Of a DNA stretch of 64,000 nt, positions 24,301 to 36,697 are shown piece by piece; within the stretch, counting starts at the first letter, position 1, and every line of letters begins with the position of its first letter. A model generated the notes under the pieces. The model had not been told where the DNA came from. It made no database searches and saw only the letters and a program-made list of their open reading frames with translations. The translations under genes were made by a program, and so were the position numbers. Origin of the DNA: Zonotrichia leucophrys gambelii (Eukaryota > Chordata > Aves > Passeriformes > Passerellidae); the NCBI RefSeq assembly GCF_028769735.1, contig NC_088170.1, positions 66,255,085 through 66,319,084 of the forward strand, in the 5' to 3' direction.

Positions 24301-24861
24301 TAATGGAATATGAATCCCAATATAACCAGTTAGATTGTGCCTGGGTCAGTGTGACCCTCGCTGCTGAGCCAAAGGCGGCTTCTGTGGTGCTTTACCCCAG
24401 AGATACCTTGGCTGCTGGAGATTGCAGCAGGGCACTGAGCAAGTCCTGGCTTGTCAGGGACTCCGTTGACCTCAGGAGAGAGAGCTTCTGGCGATGGTGA
24501 AGAGATAAAGGAGAGGATTCTGCTGGAGGGTTGTATCCAGATGTTTATTCCATGGTTACAGAGGTCTGAACCGGGGCAACTGCTCCAACCAGAATCGAGG
24601 CCGCATGGTCTCATTAACCTTTTAAGCTCCGGGACAAGGGAAGGGGAGGGGACAGGTGAGCTACCAACCAGGTGAAAGGGGCAGGGTCTCAAGGGACTAG
24701 GGACACCTATCCAATGTCCCCCAGGCCTGAGGGACCAACCACACGACGCCTTGCTGGAATGTTAAACCTGATTGACAGGGCACACTCAGCAAGGGGCGAG
24801 GGGGAAGGGAATATTGGCACACCTGAGGAAGGGACCCGGAAGCTAAAAACACACCACAACA
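24301..24861 (-). mobile_element. Solo LTR, antisense, with 6-bp target-site duplication ACCTTC
   Basis: Read on the minus strand the element starts TGTTGTGGTGTG and has a TATA-like GCTTAAAAGG, then GGAATAAACATCTGG (polyadenylation signal) and a long U5-like tail ending CATATTCCATTA. The hexamer ACCTTC lies directly on both sides (24295-24300 and 24862-24867), as expected for an alpha/beta-type (ERVK class) integration. Length is 561 bp. There is no internal gag/pol sequence, so it is a solo LTR left by recombination. The right end TGTTG is canonical; the left terminus is TA rather than CA. Confidence 0.85.
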
Positions 24862-27800
24862 ACCTTCCTGCCCATTTTGTTATGAGCTCTCCATTCCCTG
24901 GGGTGTCAGGCCTGAAAGCTTGGCATTTGAACCATGTGTGCAGTCCAGCAGGCAGGGAAAAGGACACAATTCTGGCTGTGGGGAACACAGGGGAGGATGA
25001 TGAAGTGAGACCTGCTCAGGTTTCTGCAGAGATGTTGGGAGTAATCAATATGCAGAATAGCTGAATTCTGGACAGTTCAGATTGATAAGAGATGGGAAAA
25101 TAACAGTGACAGTAACTTTGCATCTCAGCTTTAATGTGTGCAGGGCTGTTGTTCCAATGAATGAAAGCCCTCGAGCCATTGCACTGGCTTGGGTTGTTCT
25201 CTGTTAGTAGCTTGTACATCTTTCTGTAAACGAGGACACAACAAGCAGGCACTTTTTGGGTGGCTGCTATGTTGCCTGGGAAAACCCTGAGGGTTCTTGA
25301 TGGGTTTTTAATAGCCTAGACACAATGCTGTGAATATATGAACATTACAGATTAGAAGAAGGGAGTGAAAGAGAAAATATTAAGTCTTGCCCAGACTTCA
25401 ATTCTGATCTTCCCCACCCCCTGTCAAGTACCTTTGATAAATACCCACTGAGCCATCCTTCTGCAGCATCATTTGTGCTGTAAATGTGTTAGCTCCTGGC
25501 AATGTGCTTCATGAAAAAGAGCTGCTTCCAAAGATCACTTAATTATAATTATGTTAACGGAAGCATTTTATTCTGAATTACGAGAGCTGACTAATCCGGA
25601 TGCAGGTCATTTTTTTATTATGCTTGGGAGAGGTCAAGGACTGTACACAGTGATCCATAAAATCCCATCCTGGTTAACTGCCCCTTCCAATACCAGTGTA
25701 TTTCATCATGTTAACATGTGCATGATTTCTGTATTCCCTGCAGTTTTGAAGTCAAGGAAGAGAAGCAAAATCCAAGATCATCATCAAGCACATATTGCTT
25801 AGCAAGCTCTCTGTTGAAGAGGAAAAATGCTTGGCAGAGATCAGTGGTCTGTGCACTGAATATGTAGCACTACATTTTTCTCAAACAGAATCTACTGAAT
25901 TTTTACACTGAATTTATGACATGGTTTCTTGTGGTTCACCTTGTGTATGTGTGAACTTCCATCTGGTGTATCCTTGCCCACAGTGGGTGTTTTATCAGGA
26001 TGTGTGGTCTGAGAGGTGGCAGTTGTAGTGACAGATTGTATGGAAGTATCAGTTGGTTTCAGTATCAGTCAAAGATAAGAGTGAACTATAACCAAGTTCT
26101 GACTCACAAGTAACAGATGAAATCATACAATTTAGTGTGTTTTATTTCTAGAAGTCTTTTTGGTATTGCCTCTATACTAAAGCAGGTTTAGTGCTGCTGT
26201 CTTGGTGTATAAATTGATTTGAGGAAACACAAATAGCAGCCAACAAGCTTACTGTGTAATTCTTCAAAGTTTCAGTGATTTGTTGAAATTTCTTATTTAT
26301 CATGCCTGCTTCAGACTTGCACCATTTTCTTTACATTGCATATGGAATGTTGTTTACATTTTCCTAAATTATTTTAAGCTTTGTGAGTTTTTTCAGTTTT
26401 TTTTCTACATGCCAATTGTCACAATAAAGAAGAGAGGGAAACTGTTGTGCATCCCAACTTTGGAAACTGTTTCACATTGAGGAAGGCAGGTGTGATGTGA
26501 AAATGACTTCCAGTCCTGAAGTTCTGGTGTGTCTCTCTTTAAAAGGGAGGACAGGGACCTGTACCAGCAAGGTAAGGGACAGTTTGGAAGAAAAAGGAAT
26601 GGCTTCCTTTTTGTAGTTGGGAATAGGTACTGAAGTTTTTAATTTTGTCCTTTTAAAATAATTTTTTCACGAAAGTAGGTACAAGTCATGCCTTCTTAGC
26701 TCTTTCTTCCTCTGCACCCTCTTCCTGACTGTTAATCTTTGTCAGTCCACCATCCTCTCCTTGTTCCTGCACTTGAGAACATTGCTGTAGCAATGAAATA
26801 ATCAAATTCATTTAAAAATCAACTGTAGGATCTGCAAGGTGTATTCTTGCTTTGGAAGGCCAAGTGATGTTATTACTGAATATTTTATTCAGCCTTAATT
26901 TCTTTTTTCTTCCTTTCTCCTCCTATCCATAATAAGTTAATATGAAGGCCATCAAAAGTTTAGTAGCTCTGTACTGGTTGTGTTTTGTGCACCATAAACT
27001 TAGAAGTCAGTTTTTTAGAGAAAATCTGCAATGTAATATAGTTGCACAAAGTGATATTCCTTTGGTTTTATATCTTTGACTTGAAGATAAGTTGTTTGAT
27101 TACCCAACTAAATAAAGAACAAACACCTCATGGTGAGGTAACTGTGGAAAAAAATTCTTCCATCAGCAATTTTTGAGCACTGGATTATTAAATAACAGAC
27201 CTCCAGGTAAACCTTACTGCACAACTCTTCATTTTACATCTTACTTAAATGTTTTGAAATGATACTTGTTCTGGAAGGGTCTGCTTGTAGTGATCTTCTC
27301 CAAACCTCTCTAGGTATAAAGTCATTGGTCCTAAACCTGGAATTGAACTTCAGATCCAGGAGTTAGAAATTATTCTTAATATAAAAAAGCTGAGGATTCT
27401 GTCTGTAACATTTTGAAGAATGTTTCTTCAAGCTTCCTCTTGGGTGGACACTTGAATGTTTGCAAAGTGGGAGAAGAAACCGGACAGCCTGGCAGGGAGA
27501 AGGATTTTACTTGCCTTTGTTTTAACTAAGCAAATAGGATAGAACTTGGGGCTGCTCTTCCTTCTGGCAGAGATTAATGGGCAGGCTGTGAATGGGACTG
27601 GCATAACAGACATTGTTTGTTGTTGCTGTGCTCTCTGTGATTCAAGAGACTGACATGGACATGGATAAATATGCCAGTAAATCTTAAAATCTGAAATGCT
27701 CGTGATGAGCAGCTGGAGATGGAAGAATGGAAAGAGATGACCTCTTCTCCTCCCCATCCAACACTTAAGCAATGGGAACAGAAGGTCTAAAGGCCAGAGA

Positions 27801-28143
27801 ATGTGGCCTGTGGTTTGTTTTCATGTTATGATTTTCAGAACATGTAGTTGGTTTCCTAAATTGATCTGTGTGTGTGCGAGGCCTCGCAGTGCTGTGTAGG
27901 AATTCAGTTTCTGAAGTTCACAGAGCCTCTTCAGGCCTGACAGTTATTTAAAGTGATCACATAAAACATGATTCCTCAGGATTTTTTTTTTTTTGGGTTT
28001 GCTCTGCAGAGGCTTTGACAAAAGGCACTTCTGAAGGGCCTTTCTGCATTTTCCAAATGCCATTAAAAATGTTGTGGGGCACATACAGCAATCTGTCTGC
28101 ATGAAATTACCTGACAGAAGTAATGACAATACCTTTGCTGAAA
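24862..28143 (+). other. USP6NL intron segment, nothing recognised
   Basis: A+T-rich intron between two solo LTRs. No exon, RNA gene or repeat that I can support. Confidence 0.5.
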
Positions 28144-28493
28144 TGTCAGTGATAGAGAGAGATGTGGAGAGAGACAGGGAGACTGACTCAGTGATCAGAA
28201 TCTGATTTTATTGTGGGGCACAAACACTTATATAATATTTCAGGGAGACTAGTAATGTGTACTGCAATGATTAGGCTAAAATCACATGCACAAAGTTATG
28301 CATATAACAACATCTCTTGCTTGCAGAGTTTAATGAGATTTTTCTTTTTCCAGTGAACCTGTTTGATTTAATCTTCTTTCAATCTAGGTCTAATTTTCAA
28401 AGTTCTGTTTGCTTTTGCCAAGGCATCCTGTTATCAAATCTCTTATGTTACCAGGTCCAAAGTCCATCATCTGTGCCCCCCAACATTCCAACA
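28144..28493 (-). mobile_element. Solo LTR, antisense, with 6-bp target-site duplication CTGAAA
   Basis: On the minus strand the element begins TGTTGGAATGTTGG and ends TATCACTGACA (TG...CA). It has a TATATAAG box and a CACAATAAAATCAG polyadenylation signal close behind it. It is flanked by identical CTGAAA hexamers at 28138-28143 and 28494-28499. The 350-bp length and 6-bp duplication fit an ERVK-class LTR. No retroviral genes adjoin it. It lies about 0.7 kb upstream of the alternative USP6NL coding exon, pointing away from it. Confidence 0.92.
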
Positions 28494-29205
28494 CTGAAAG
28501 AGTTCTCTGGGCCTCTGGTGGTGGGTGAGAGAAAGCCTGAAATCCTCGCAGGATTTGCAGCGTGCCTCCCTCCCGGTGTGTGAGAATTCCTGTCACGTAC
28601 GAGGGTGTCAGAGGTTTCTGTTCGAGGGGGGAGAGAGGAGCCCAATGAATGCCTTCAGCAGGAGCTTGCTTGTGCCTGATGGAGTTTTTGCAGGCTGGGT
28701 TTAATTTTAGTTCTGTTGGTGGGGCTGACGCTGGCTCTGCGCTGCACCGGAGTCTCTGTTTGAGCATTACGTGAAATTTCACAAACTGAGACTGACTTGA
28801 AAGGAGGATGCAGCCGCCCTTGTTCCTTACTGAGCTAGGGGAGCACGCTGCATCTGTCAGCACTCCTTTCAAGGGTTCTTCTTTTCTTTAGCTACTTTGT
28901 GATCATTTCTTTTAAACTTTTAGAGAATCAGTATGTGTACTCTGCAGTAAACAATTCTAAAATGTTCTGGAGAAATGCATTCAGGACTGCCTGCAGTTTT
29001 TTGTCTCCTTGTGCTGAAGTCACTTTAAATCCATCACCCCAGCCTGTAGAGTCGTCAGGCAGAAATCTTGCTGGGAAGGTAGATGAGTTCTTCCTGCTGC
29101 AGATTTGCTTGAGCATACTGAAGACAGCCATGTAATAAGGTGTAGTAATGAAACCTGTTGGAATTTTAGAGGAGCACCTCATTCCTTTGATCTTGCTAAG
29201 GAGCA
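28494..29205 (+). promoter_or_regulatory. USP6NL: Candidate alternative promoter / 5' leader for USP6NL exon at 29206
   Basis: This patch between the LTR and the coding exon contains more CpGs than the surrounding intron (for example CTCCCGGTGT, GTCACGTACGAGG, CTGACGCTGG, GCACCGGAG) and a CCAAT near 28640. In-frame stops precede the ATG (the nearest is TAA nine bases before it). The leader is therefore non-coding. It could be the leader of an alternative first exon. Alternatively, the 29206 exon could be internal with an acceptor such as TTCTTCCTGCTGCAG ending at 29102. The sequence cannot decide between these. Confidence 0.35.
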
Positions 29206-29278
29206 ATGATTCAAGTGCTACAGATTGTAAAGGATCTGGTGTCGCCAGCAAGACGGAGAGCAGATGCTGCCAGGAAAG
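29206..29278 (+). CDS. USP6NL: USP6NL (RN-tre) alternative N-terminal coding exon
   Basis: The exon codes for 24 residues beginning MIQVLQIVKDLVSP and ending RRRADAARK, plus one base, before a strong donor AAAG|GTAAGA (29278/29279). The leftover G joins the GT opening the exon at 59673 to make a glycine codon, and the frame then runs directly into the recognisable USP6NL sequence. The ATG has G at -3 and an in-frame stop just upstream, so it is the first possible start. The Arg/Lys/Ala-rich second half resembles a short basic N-terminal tail ahead of the TBC GAP. USP6NL is a Rab5-family GTPase-activating protein acting in endocytic traffic. Assignment to this gene rests on phase, donor quality and the lack of any other plausible start; transcript evidence would settle it. 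Confidence 0.72.
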
Positions 29279-32200
29279 GTAAGAGCAGCTCTGGGATATG
29301 CTCAGTGTTCTCAGTAAATCAGAAATATTTTGGGAGTTTGGTTGTAGTTAAATTGCATACTTGGTACTTAAAAATGCTCTTTGTTGTGGCATGTACAGCT
29401 GCTATAATTTGCCTTGGAACTATATTAAGCCTAATTATTATCGTTTTTGCAACTGCTGCTTTCCCAAAGAGAATCCCAGTGACGTTTATGATGCTGAAAA
29501 ATGAGTTTGTCAGCATCTGTAACTCTTACTGTTGTACTAAAGATTTTCCTTTTTTCTTTTGTTTTTGTGGTCAGGAGAGCTCAGGAGGTGAAAATAGCAG
29601 TCGTATTCTGTGTAGTCCCATCAAAATAGTTTTTAGAGTCTTAATGCTCTAAATGAGAATAAGAGCAAAACTAGGCTTCTTTAGTGCTTGAGGAAATGAG
29701 AGACTGGAAGTACACAGCTGCACTTCTGGCTAGGTTTTACAGTTAGATTATTTCTAGATTACAACTAACTTCAAAATCCAAAATGCCTCTTGCAAGTGTA
29801 TGAAAAACTCCTTGAAATAATCAATGATTGTTTGAATTCAATTGATGTTAAACGCTCTTCTTGTTTACTTCAGTGTGTTGAGCATTTGCTTTTTCTTTGC
29901 TGAAGTAGTGCCATCTTTTGTGGTATCTGTCAGACATCTAATAAGAAACTGATTAAACACTTCTTTTGTCTTTTACATCTTAATTATTTACAACTGCTAA
30001 ATATTTGGTTTGTAGAGGAGCTAAATAATTTGTAGGGATAACTTAAAAATTCATTCTTACTAGAATTAATTTGCTAGGACTGGTTTATTTGATATTGAAT
30101 AGGTTGTGAATAATTTAGAATTTACAGCATCTACATGTTACTATGTCATTTTTCTGTTCTGCCCTTAAGTGTGATGTGTGGCTGTAGGCAATACCTCTAT
30201 TTCAAACCAAATAACATCAGGCTGCTCTAATTGTAACAAGTCAGGTAATGAAACACCTCTGTAAGCAAACAAAAGCAGTGAAGGTAGAGCTGGGCTCAGC
30301 TGTTGCCCCTTTATTCTGGAAGAAAAAAAGGTAAGCTTCCTAATGAATTCCTTAGATTTTGCACTGATTGGTTGAACTCCCCCCAAGAGCTGTACGGTTT
30401 CATCCCAGTGAATTACTTGAGTTCAGCACTGTTCACTGTTCATTTTTGATTTGTGCTGCTTCCAGAGGAGGACGAAGGGACGGAAGCTCTGCTTGTCTGC
30501 TCTGCATGTACCTCACTAGGCAGGATTTTTATAGAACTACTGTAAGAACTGCTTGAGAAGATGTAACACCAAAAGCCATAAAAATACTGATTTATAAGAA
30601 CATACTCAATGGAATTGAAAGGAGAGCTCTGCAAAACACAAGGAAATGCTCTTTCTCAGTTCTAAAGCTTTCAGGGTTTTTTTCTGTTTGTTTTACTCCC
30701 TTAGTGAATGACATTAATTTTGGTCATTGTTTGGGTGGTATTCTCAAGCTGCTACTAACTGAGCTAATTAGGGGTTACCTCCTACAGAACCTGATGATGC
30801 ATTTTGATGAGCAATATTAAGATCCTAACATTAAAAAACATTCAAATATTCTGAAGAAAACATTTACACAAGATGCAAAATGCTGACAGGTTTTGGTGAT
30901 CGATACAGTAATTTGAGTAGACATTAGGTTTTTTTCTTCACAGTGTGCAACATTAAGCATCTGGTGTACATGAAGGGCTGTATTCTGCAGAAATGACTCA
31001 TTCTCAGTATTGTTCTCAGTAAATAGAAAAATGGACTTGTAAAGAAAGAGTTGCTAGGAAGCCTACTGTGAATGTGAGGTGAATCAATTGAGACATGGGG
31101 GATGATGTGTGAAGTGTTTACCAAAATGCTTTCAAATTGGTGTTACTAAACTGTAAAGATTGTAAATCTCACTCCTCAGGTCCATCCTTCTCTTTCCCTT
31201 TAAAAGTGTTTTTATTAGAATATAATTTCTTGGGAGCTAAATGTTACAAAGAAACACGGTGTGTTAATTGAATATTTCATATGTAGTATCAAGTTAAAAA
31301 CTTCTTTAAGACTGGAGGTCCTAACCAAGTAACTGTTTTTATAAATAGTACATAAAGTTGAAGGGGGAAAGGATTCTTCTGCCTTCCAATTTTCTCAAGA
31401 CTTATTTTCAGACTGAGGCTTAGAAGCACAGTTAATAGCCAAGAGTGTCTTTTTGCATCCATCATTCAACATCACAAGCTTGTTATAAGGTCTGCAGTAA
31501 GCACAGCTACTGTGGAGATGAAAATTCAATCCCTGCAGAAGAAATTCCTGCAGAATACCATTTAAAAAACCCCATTACTAATGCTTCATGAAATGTAGAT
31601 TTAATGGGGTAGCTGAAGAGCCTGACAGAGTTGTGGAGTCTAATTTTGGTTTTTTATGGACCAGTCTGTCTTCATTGTGGCCGTGACCTATGCCACAGGT
31701 TAAATTAAATTTAATTTTCTGTATCAGAAGAGGTTGATAAATAGGTGGTTTACAAGACTAAATCCCACAAAGAGTCAGGCAGTGTGAGCATGAGTGTCCA
31801 CCTTGTGTCCCAGTGCAGGACCTGTGGTTCTGGTTTTGTCTTCAGGCTTTGGCTGCTGAGGCTGACATCAGAAAATCCTTCAGTGGGCCTCTGAGTCTTC
31901 CTTAGTGAATACATGAAGTGAGCTAAACAGTCAATTTTGATTTATAATGTCTCACATTTCCATACTTTTTTAAATCTTGTGCTATTTAAAAATTGAATTA
32001 TTCAATATTTTCAGGGAAAAAAAAGTCCTATAATTGTGTTCCATAGTCTTGCAATTGCAGTGATGCTGAGTGTGTAGAGTTTGTTGTTTGGTTTTTATGG
32101 GTTTAGTCTTTGGGAAGCTCCAGACCCTTACCATGTTCAGATAATATCAGATTTGTTAGAGAAAAAAATTGCCACTGGTCATTTATTGTCAGAGGAATAA

Positions 32201-35200
32201 CATTTTATATGCCCTGTAAGTCTGAAGGTGAACATGAAGTTGTAAAGAAATTTAAGAGGTTGCCATTATTTTATTTATGAAATCAAAACTCTGCTTTTAA
32301 CAAAATGATAAATCATGGCAATATAAAATTCTCTTGACAAGTGTTCTGATTTGAAGCCAAACATTTTATGAGTTCTAAAACCTTTCTGAATTTTAAAAAT
32401 AGTTCAAATGTTATTTGTCCTAGAGAAATCCATGTAGAGTATAAATCTACTAATTATTTTCTTCTTTTCCATCACTAAAATCTTGGTTGAAATCCAGGTT
32501 ATATAAAATTACTGAAGAAATATTCATGTTTACTTCTTCCTCCCTTCCTCCTCTTACAGATGGCTACAGCAGAACTTAATTGGCAACATCACCTTGATGT
32601 TAGGATATAAAAAGAGACGTTGTATTAAAACACTTCTAGCAGATGGGACAACTAAACTGAAATCACAGAATTAAAAAGGGATGCAGTGTTTCAGTGTGAG
32701 AGAGAGAAACCTGAGAGGAAACTTCAGTTTAATACTATTTTTTTGAAGAATGCAAGAGGAAGAATATGTTTGTCACTACACTCTTTGGGCCTATGAGGTG
32801 TGTGAATGTTGGGCCAGCCATGGATAACTGGGTTTAAATTCTCCAGCAATAAATTGGGAAGTTACTGCCTGGATTCAGTGCAGACAGTGCTGTGGTGGTA
32901 CCTTGTATTTCACACTTAGACTTGACAAGAATTAAGCAGTTTGTTTGGTTTGTTTCTCTGGGCATGGACTAAGTTGGTTAGTTGCAAGATGGAGAAAATA
33001 AAATCAAGGTCCCACATCAAGTAGTCGTGGTGTTTTCTGTTTACCTTTGGTGATAATAGAGGAAAAGCCTGCTCAAATCAAATGCATTCCATTGAGGCAT
33101 CTACTAAAATATGAGAAACTTTCTTCAATCCCTTGATTTTTCTGTTTGTTGTAGCATCTTTGCAAGGAGGGCTGAGAGTTTTGCCTCTCATGGGAAGTTC
33201 CAGGGTTACCTGAATGTCTTATTTTTTCATATAATACTGTTATAATCCATGTTGAGTATTTGAACTGATAAATGCTGGATTAGAAGTAAAGGTTTCTCTA
33301 GATTCACATACCTATACTTGAATTACTTTAAAGGACACTGGCCAGAAGAGCCAAGTTAATAAAAATTAATGAGCTCTTCAGTGAGCTGCAAGCAGAGAGG
33401 TAATTTTTTTTTTTTTTGGTCTATAAATATGAAATTCTGCCCACAGGAGCCAAGATAAGTTATTGTAGTCTGCAGCTCATCAGTACAGATACACAGCTTC
33501 AATTCACAATTTACTGTGACAAAGTTTCCAGCAGTGTGACAGCATTTAACTGTATTTCAACAATTCTGCCATTATTTGTGCTGAAGTTTCAGCTGTGGTT
33601 TCACAACTAATGAATGCTGGCAGAAATGACTCCTGCTGCCTTGCCTCTGTTGCTCACTTGGCCTTTCCATCCCAGTTCAGATCCCCCCAGTGCCTCACCT
33701 GTGTGTGTGTGTGCCCATGCAGTGGTTTGGAGAGGGACACTGAACTTCTCATTCCTGATGGGCTGCTGTAACCTTGAGCAGAGTAACTAATCCACCTGCT
33801 AATACAAATAATCCACTGCTGCTGCAGTTCCACGGAGGAGCCAGCAGTGGCATGTGACAGAATCCATGGGACAAGCTTCCTTCAGTGGTGCCACTGGCTG
33901 GGGCTAATGGAAATGCTGGTGGGATTTCCTTCTGCTGGAGTGTGAGGAATTCACCTCAGGATGATCCAGACACAATTAATAACACAGCTGGGTCACTGCA
34001 CAGCTGGACACACAGTGTGTATCCAGAGTGTTTTTACCTAATAGATTCTCCTTCTGTGGCTGCCATTTGGTATGTCTCACCTTAAATAATAATAACTTTC
34101 ATGGGTTACACTGCATTTATTATCCTGACATTTTATTGCCTTTCTACTTCATTTGAGATTTTATTCTTCTCCTTTGTGTGATGCCAGCTGCAGTGATTAA
34201 GAAAGGTCCTGGTGCTGCCTCACCATATGTAGCTGTTAATGGCTTATTTTAGTGTCTGTGTATTTGGTTATTAGGTAGGTAGCATCATTAAACACAGTCT
34301 GTAGATGTTGTATCTTGGGAATTGGTCTGTGGCATAACAAAATTAGTACAGACAGCTAGAATTCATTTAGCTGTGGAGGAACTACAGAGGAAAGCAGCAC
34401 TCACTACTTGTTCTGTCCTTCTGCAGTCATGTTGGTTACCTGAAGTGAGCTAATTTACAAGCAGGTAAGCCCAGCAAAGGCAGCTCATCCCCAGCTTCCT
34501 ACTGTGACTTGTTATTCTAGTATGTCTTGGGGTTATTTTTGGGAAGGTGTGACCCTAAACCCATGAACTGTCAACTGTAATATTCTCAATAATCCCGAAA
34601 TACAATTTTAAGGTTCTTATTTGTAGCATAAAATATTCCTATACAAGTAGGCTTGAACAAGGAGGAAGAGAAGGGAATGATGCTGCAGTGTTAATAGGGA
34701 AGAGCACAAAAGGTTTGCTGTGATGTTTTTGCTGGATGGGACAGAAATTCAGTTCTGTGTGCATCAGCACAGCTGTTCTGGCATCACTGAAGCTGATCTG
34801 CCTTGCTGTGTGTGGGGATCTGCAAACCCTGTCCTGGTTTCACTGCAGCAGGAGGCACCTGCAGCTGGGTGAAAAGACCAACTGAGAACAAGGTGGATTT
34901 GTTGGTTCCTTGAAAGAAGAGGACAATTAATGATCCATTCAAGTTTTTGATTAACATTTGGGAAGATTAATGAGTTACATGATTTTGAGCTGGAGCTGGT
35001 GGGATGAGTATATTTGGCTTTCTGGTTTCAGTGATGCTCCAGCTGAGACAAAGATTCTGCATTGCCTGAGGCATTTGTCCCCTGTGTTTGCAGTAGAGCC
35101 AAGATCTCAAGCCTGCATCTCTGAACATGGCCAAAAGCTGTTTGTATCCTGTGCCTTCCTCCTCTACTGGCTCTTGTGCTTCTCTCAGTGTGGGAATTCT

Positions 35201-36697
35201 ACAACTGAGACATTTTAGTATTGGTTTGGAGACTTTGAGAAAAGCCTGGGAAGCTCTGCCTGAAGGATCTAGAAAAACAAGCCTTATCCTCAGCCTTGCA
35301 TTTTCATAGCTCAGGTGAACATATTTTTCTGATCTTGATTTTGGTGGGATGGCAGTTGCTGTTTTCAGGCATATAGAATTTTTTTCTTGTGACTGTCAAA
35401 GGGTAATGCTGAAGTTATTTTATATAAGCAAGTGTATTTCTTTCATTGAAGAAAAACTTGTGCTGCTGTGATGCACACACTTCAAGCAATGAACAATAAT
35501 CTAATTTGTTTTAATATGTTCTTAAGTTTTCAGTATTTTATCCTCATACTTATGGAATTTGGAATTCAGTGTTAAATATGAGTGTTGATGTCTTATCTTT
35601 GTCAATTGGGAAGCTGGTACAGAATTTATTTAAAAAGCTTGAAAAGGTGACAGGTTTTTTTTTGTTAAATTGCAGTGGATATGATTAAGAAGTGGTGCAG
35701 AGATAAATGCTAATATGATTGCTTGTTTGTTTTCAGTAATTTAAAATGTGGTGAATATTTCAAAGTGACAGGGTCCCAGCTGGACATTTTCTACAACAGG
35801 TAATTATAGGGTGGCTTAGACAGTGCTTTGGTGTATATTGACATTCACAACTTCCCTGGACATCTTATCTGGCTTCTTCAAAGTTTTTTTGTCCTGTTGA
35901 ACTTCTAGATCTTTTGGTATAGCTTGTAAGGAAAACATCCAGACCTCTCTAATCAGGTATCAAAGCAATTTTTCATTTTTTTTAGTTAATCCTGTCTAAC
36001 AGCAAATAAAAATACTGTTTTTCAGTGGATTAACTTCCACTATTTCATCCTACTGGTGGCAAATCCAAGCAGTTTCTTTTAAAGGAAATTATCTGTCAGC
36101 ATTAGTATTAAACTATCCATAAAAATGTTAATTTGAACTGAATTTCCAGATCAAACAGAAAATGTAATTAATGTCAGTTAATTAAATTCTTGGTGGAAAT
36201 GAGAAAATAAGTACACAGATGCCCAGGACTGCTGTTGTCTCCTTGCTAATAAAGCAGCTAACGAAGCATTTTTAGCAGTACCTGGGGGGGGCAGGTCCTT
36301 GGTGAAAATAATTTTCTCAAGGAACAGATTCTGCTCCATGTCCCAGGTGATGCAGGTTTTCCCCCTACTGTTATTTTCTGTAGCATTATTACATGTCAAC
36401 ACAAACAAATGAAAGGAAATAAATGTGCAGGCCCTTGGTTACACACTCTTCTCTCCAGGAGAAGAGCACGACCCTGTGTCAGGTGTCACTGTCCCTTAAC
36501 CCTGCACCCCCAGGCAGGGTATAAATGTGGGCACCTGGCACAGGGGCTCCATGTGTACAGGTGGGCTTTGGTGTAGGGTGAGTGTGGGCTGGCTGGCCAC
36601 AGCTCCCACGAGCAGATTCTGCCCACATGGAGAAGCTCAAGGATACTCAGCTTGTGCACTTTGGATACTCTTGTTTGCCCAATACCACTGCTGGCTT
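29279..36697 (+). other. USP6NL intron segment, nothing recognised
   Basis: About 7.4 kb of A+T-rich intron. No exon, RNA gene or recognisable repeat apart from homopolymer runs (for example T at 33400-33417). Confidence 0.5.

Noticed and set aside
23920..24303. 127-codon ORF
   Set aside because: Overlapping frames are open on the opposite strand too, composition is Ser/Cys/Pro-rich as expected of G+C-rich chance ORFs, and there is no family resemblance.
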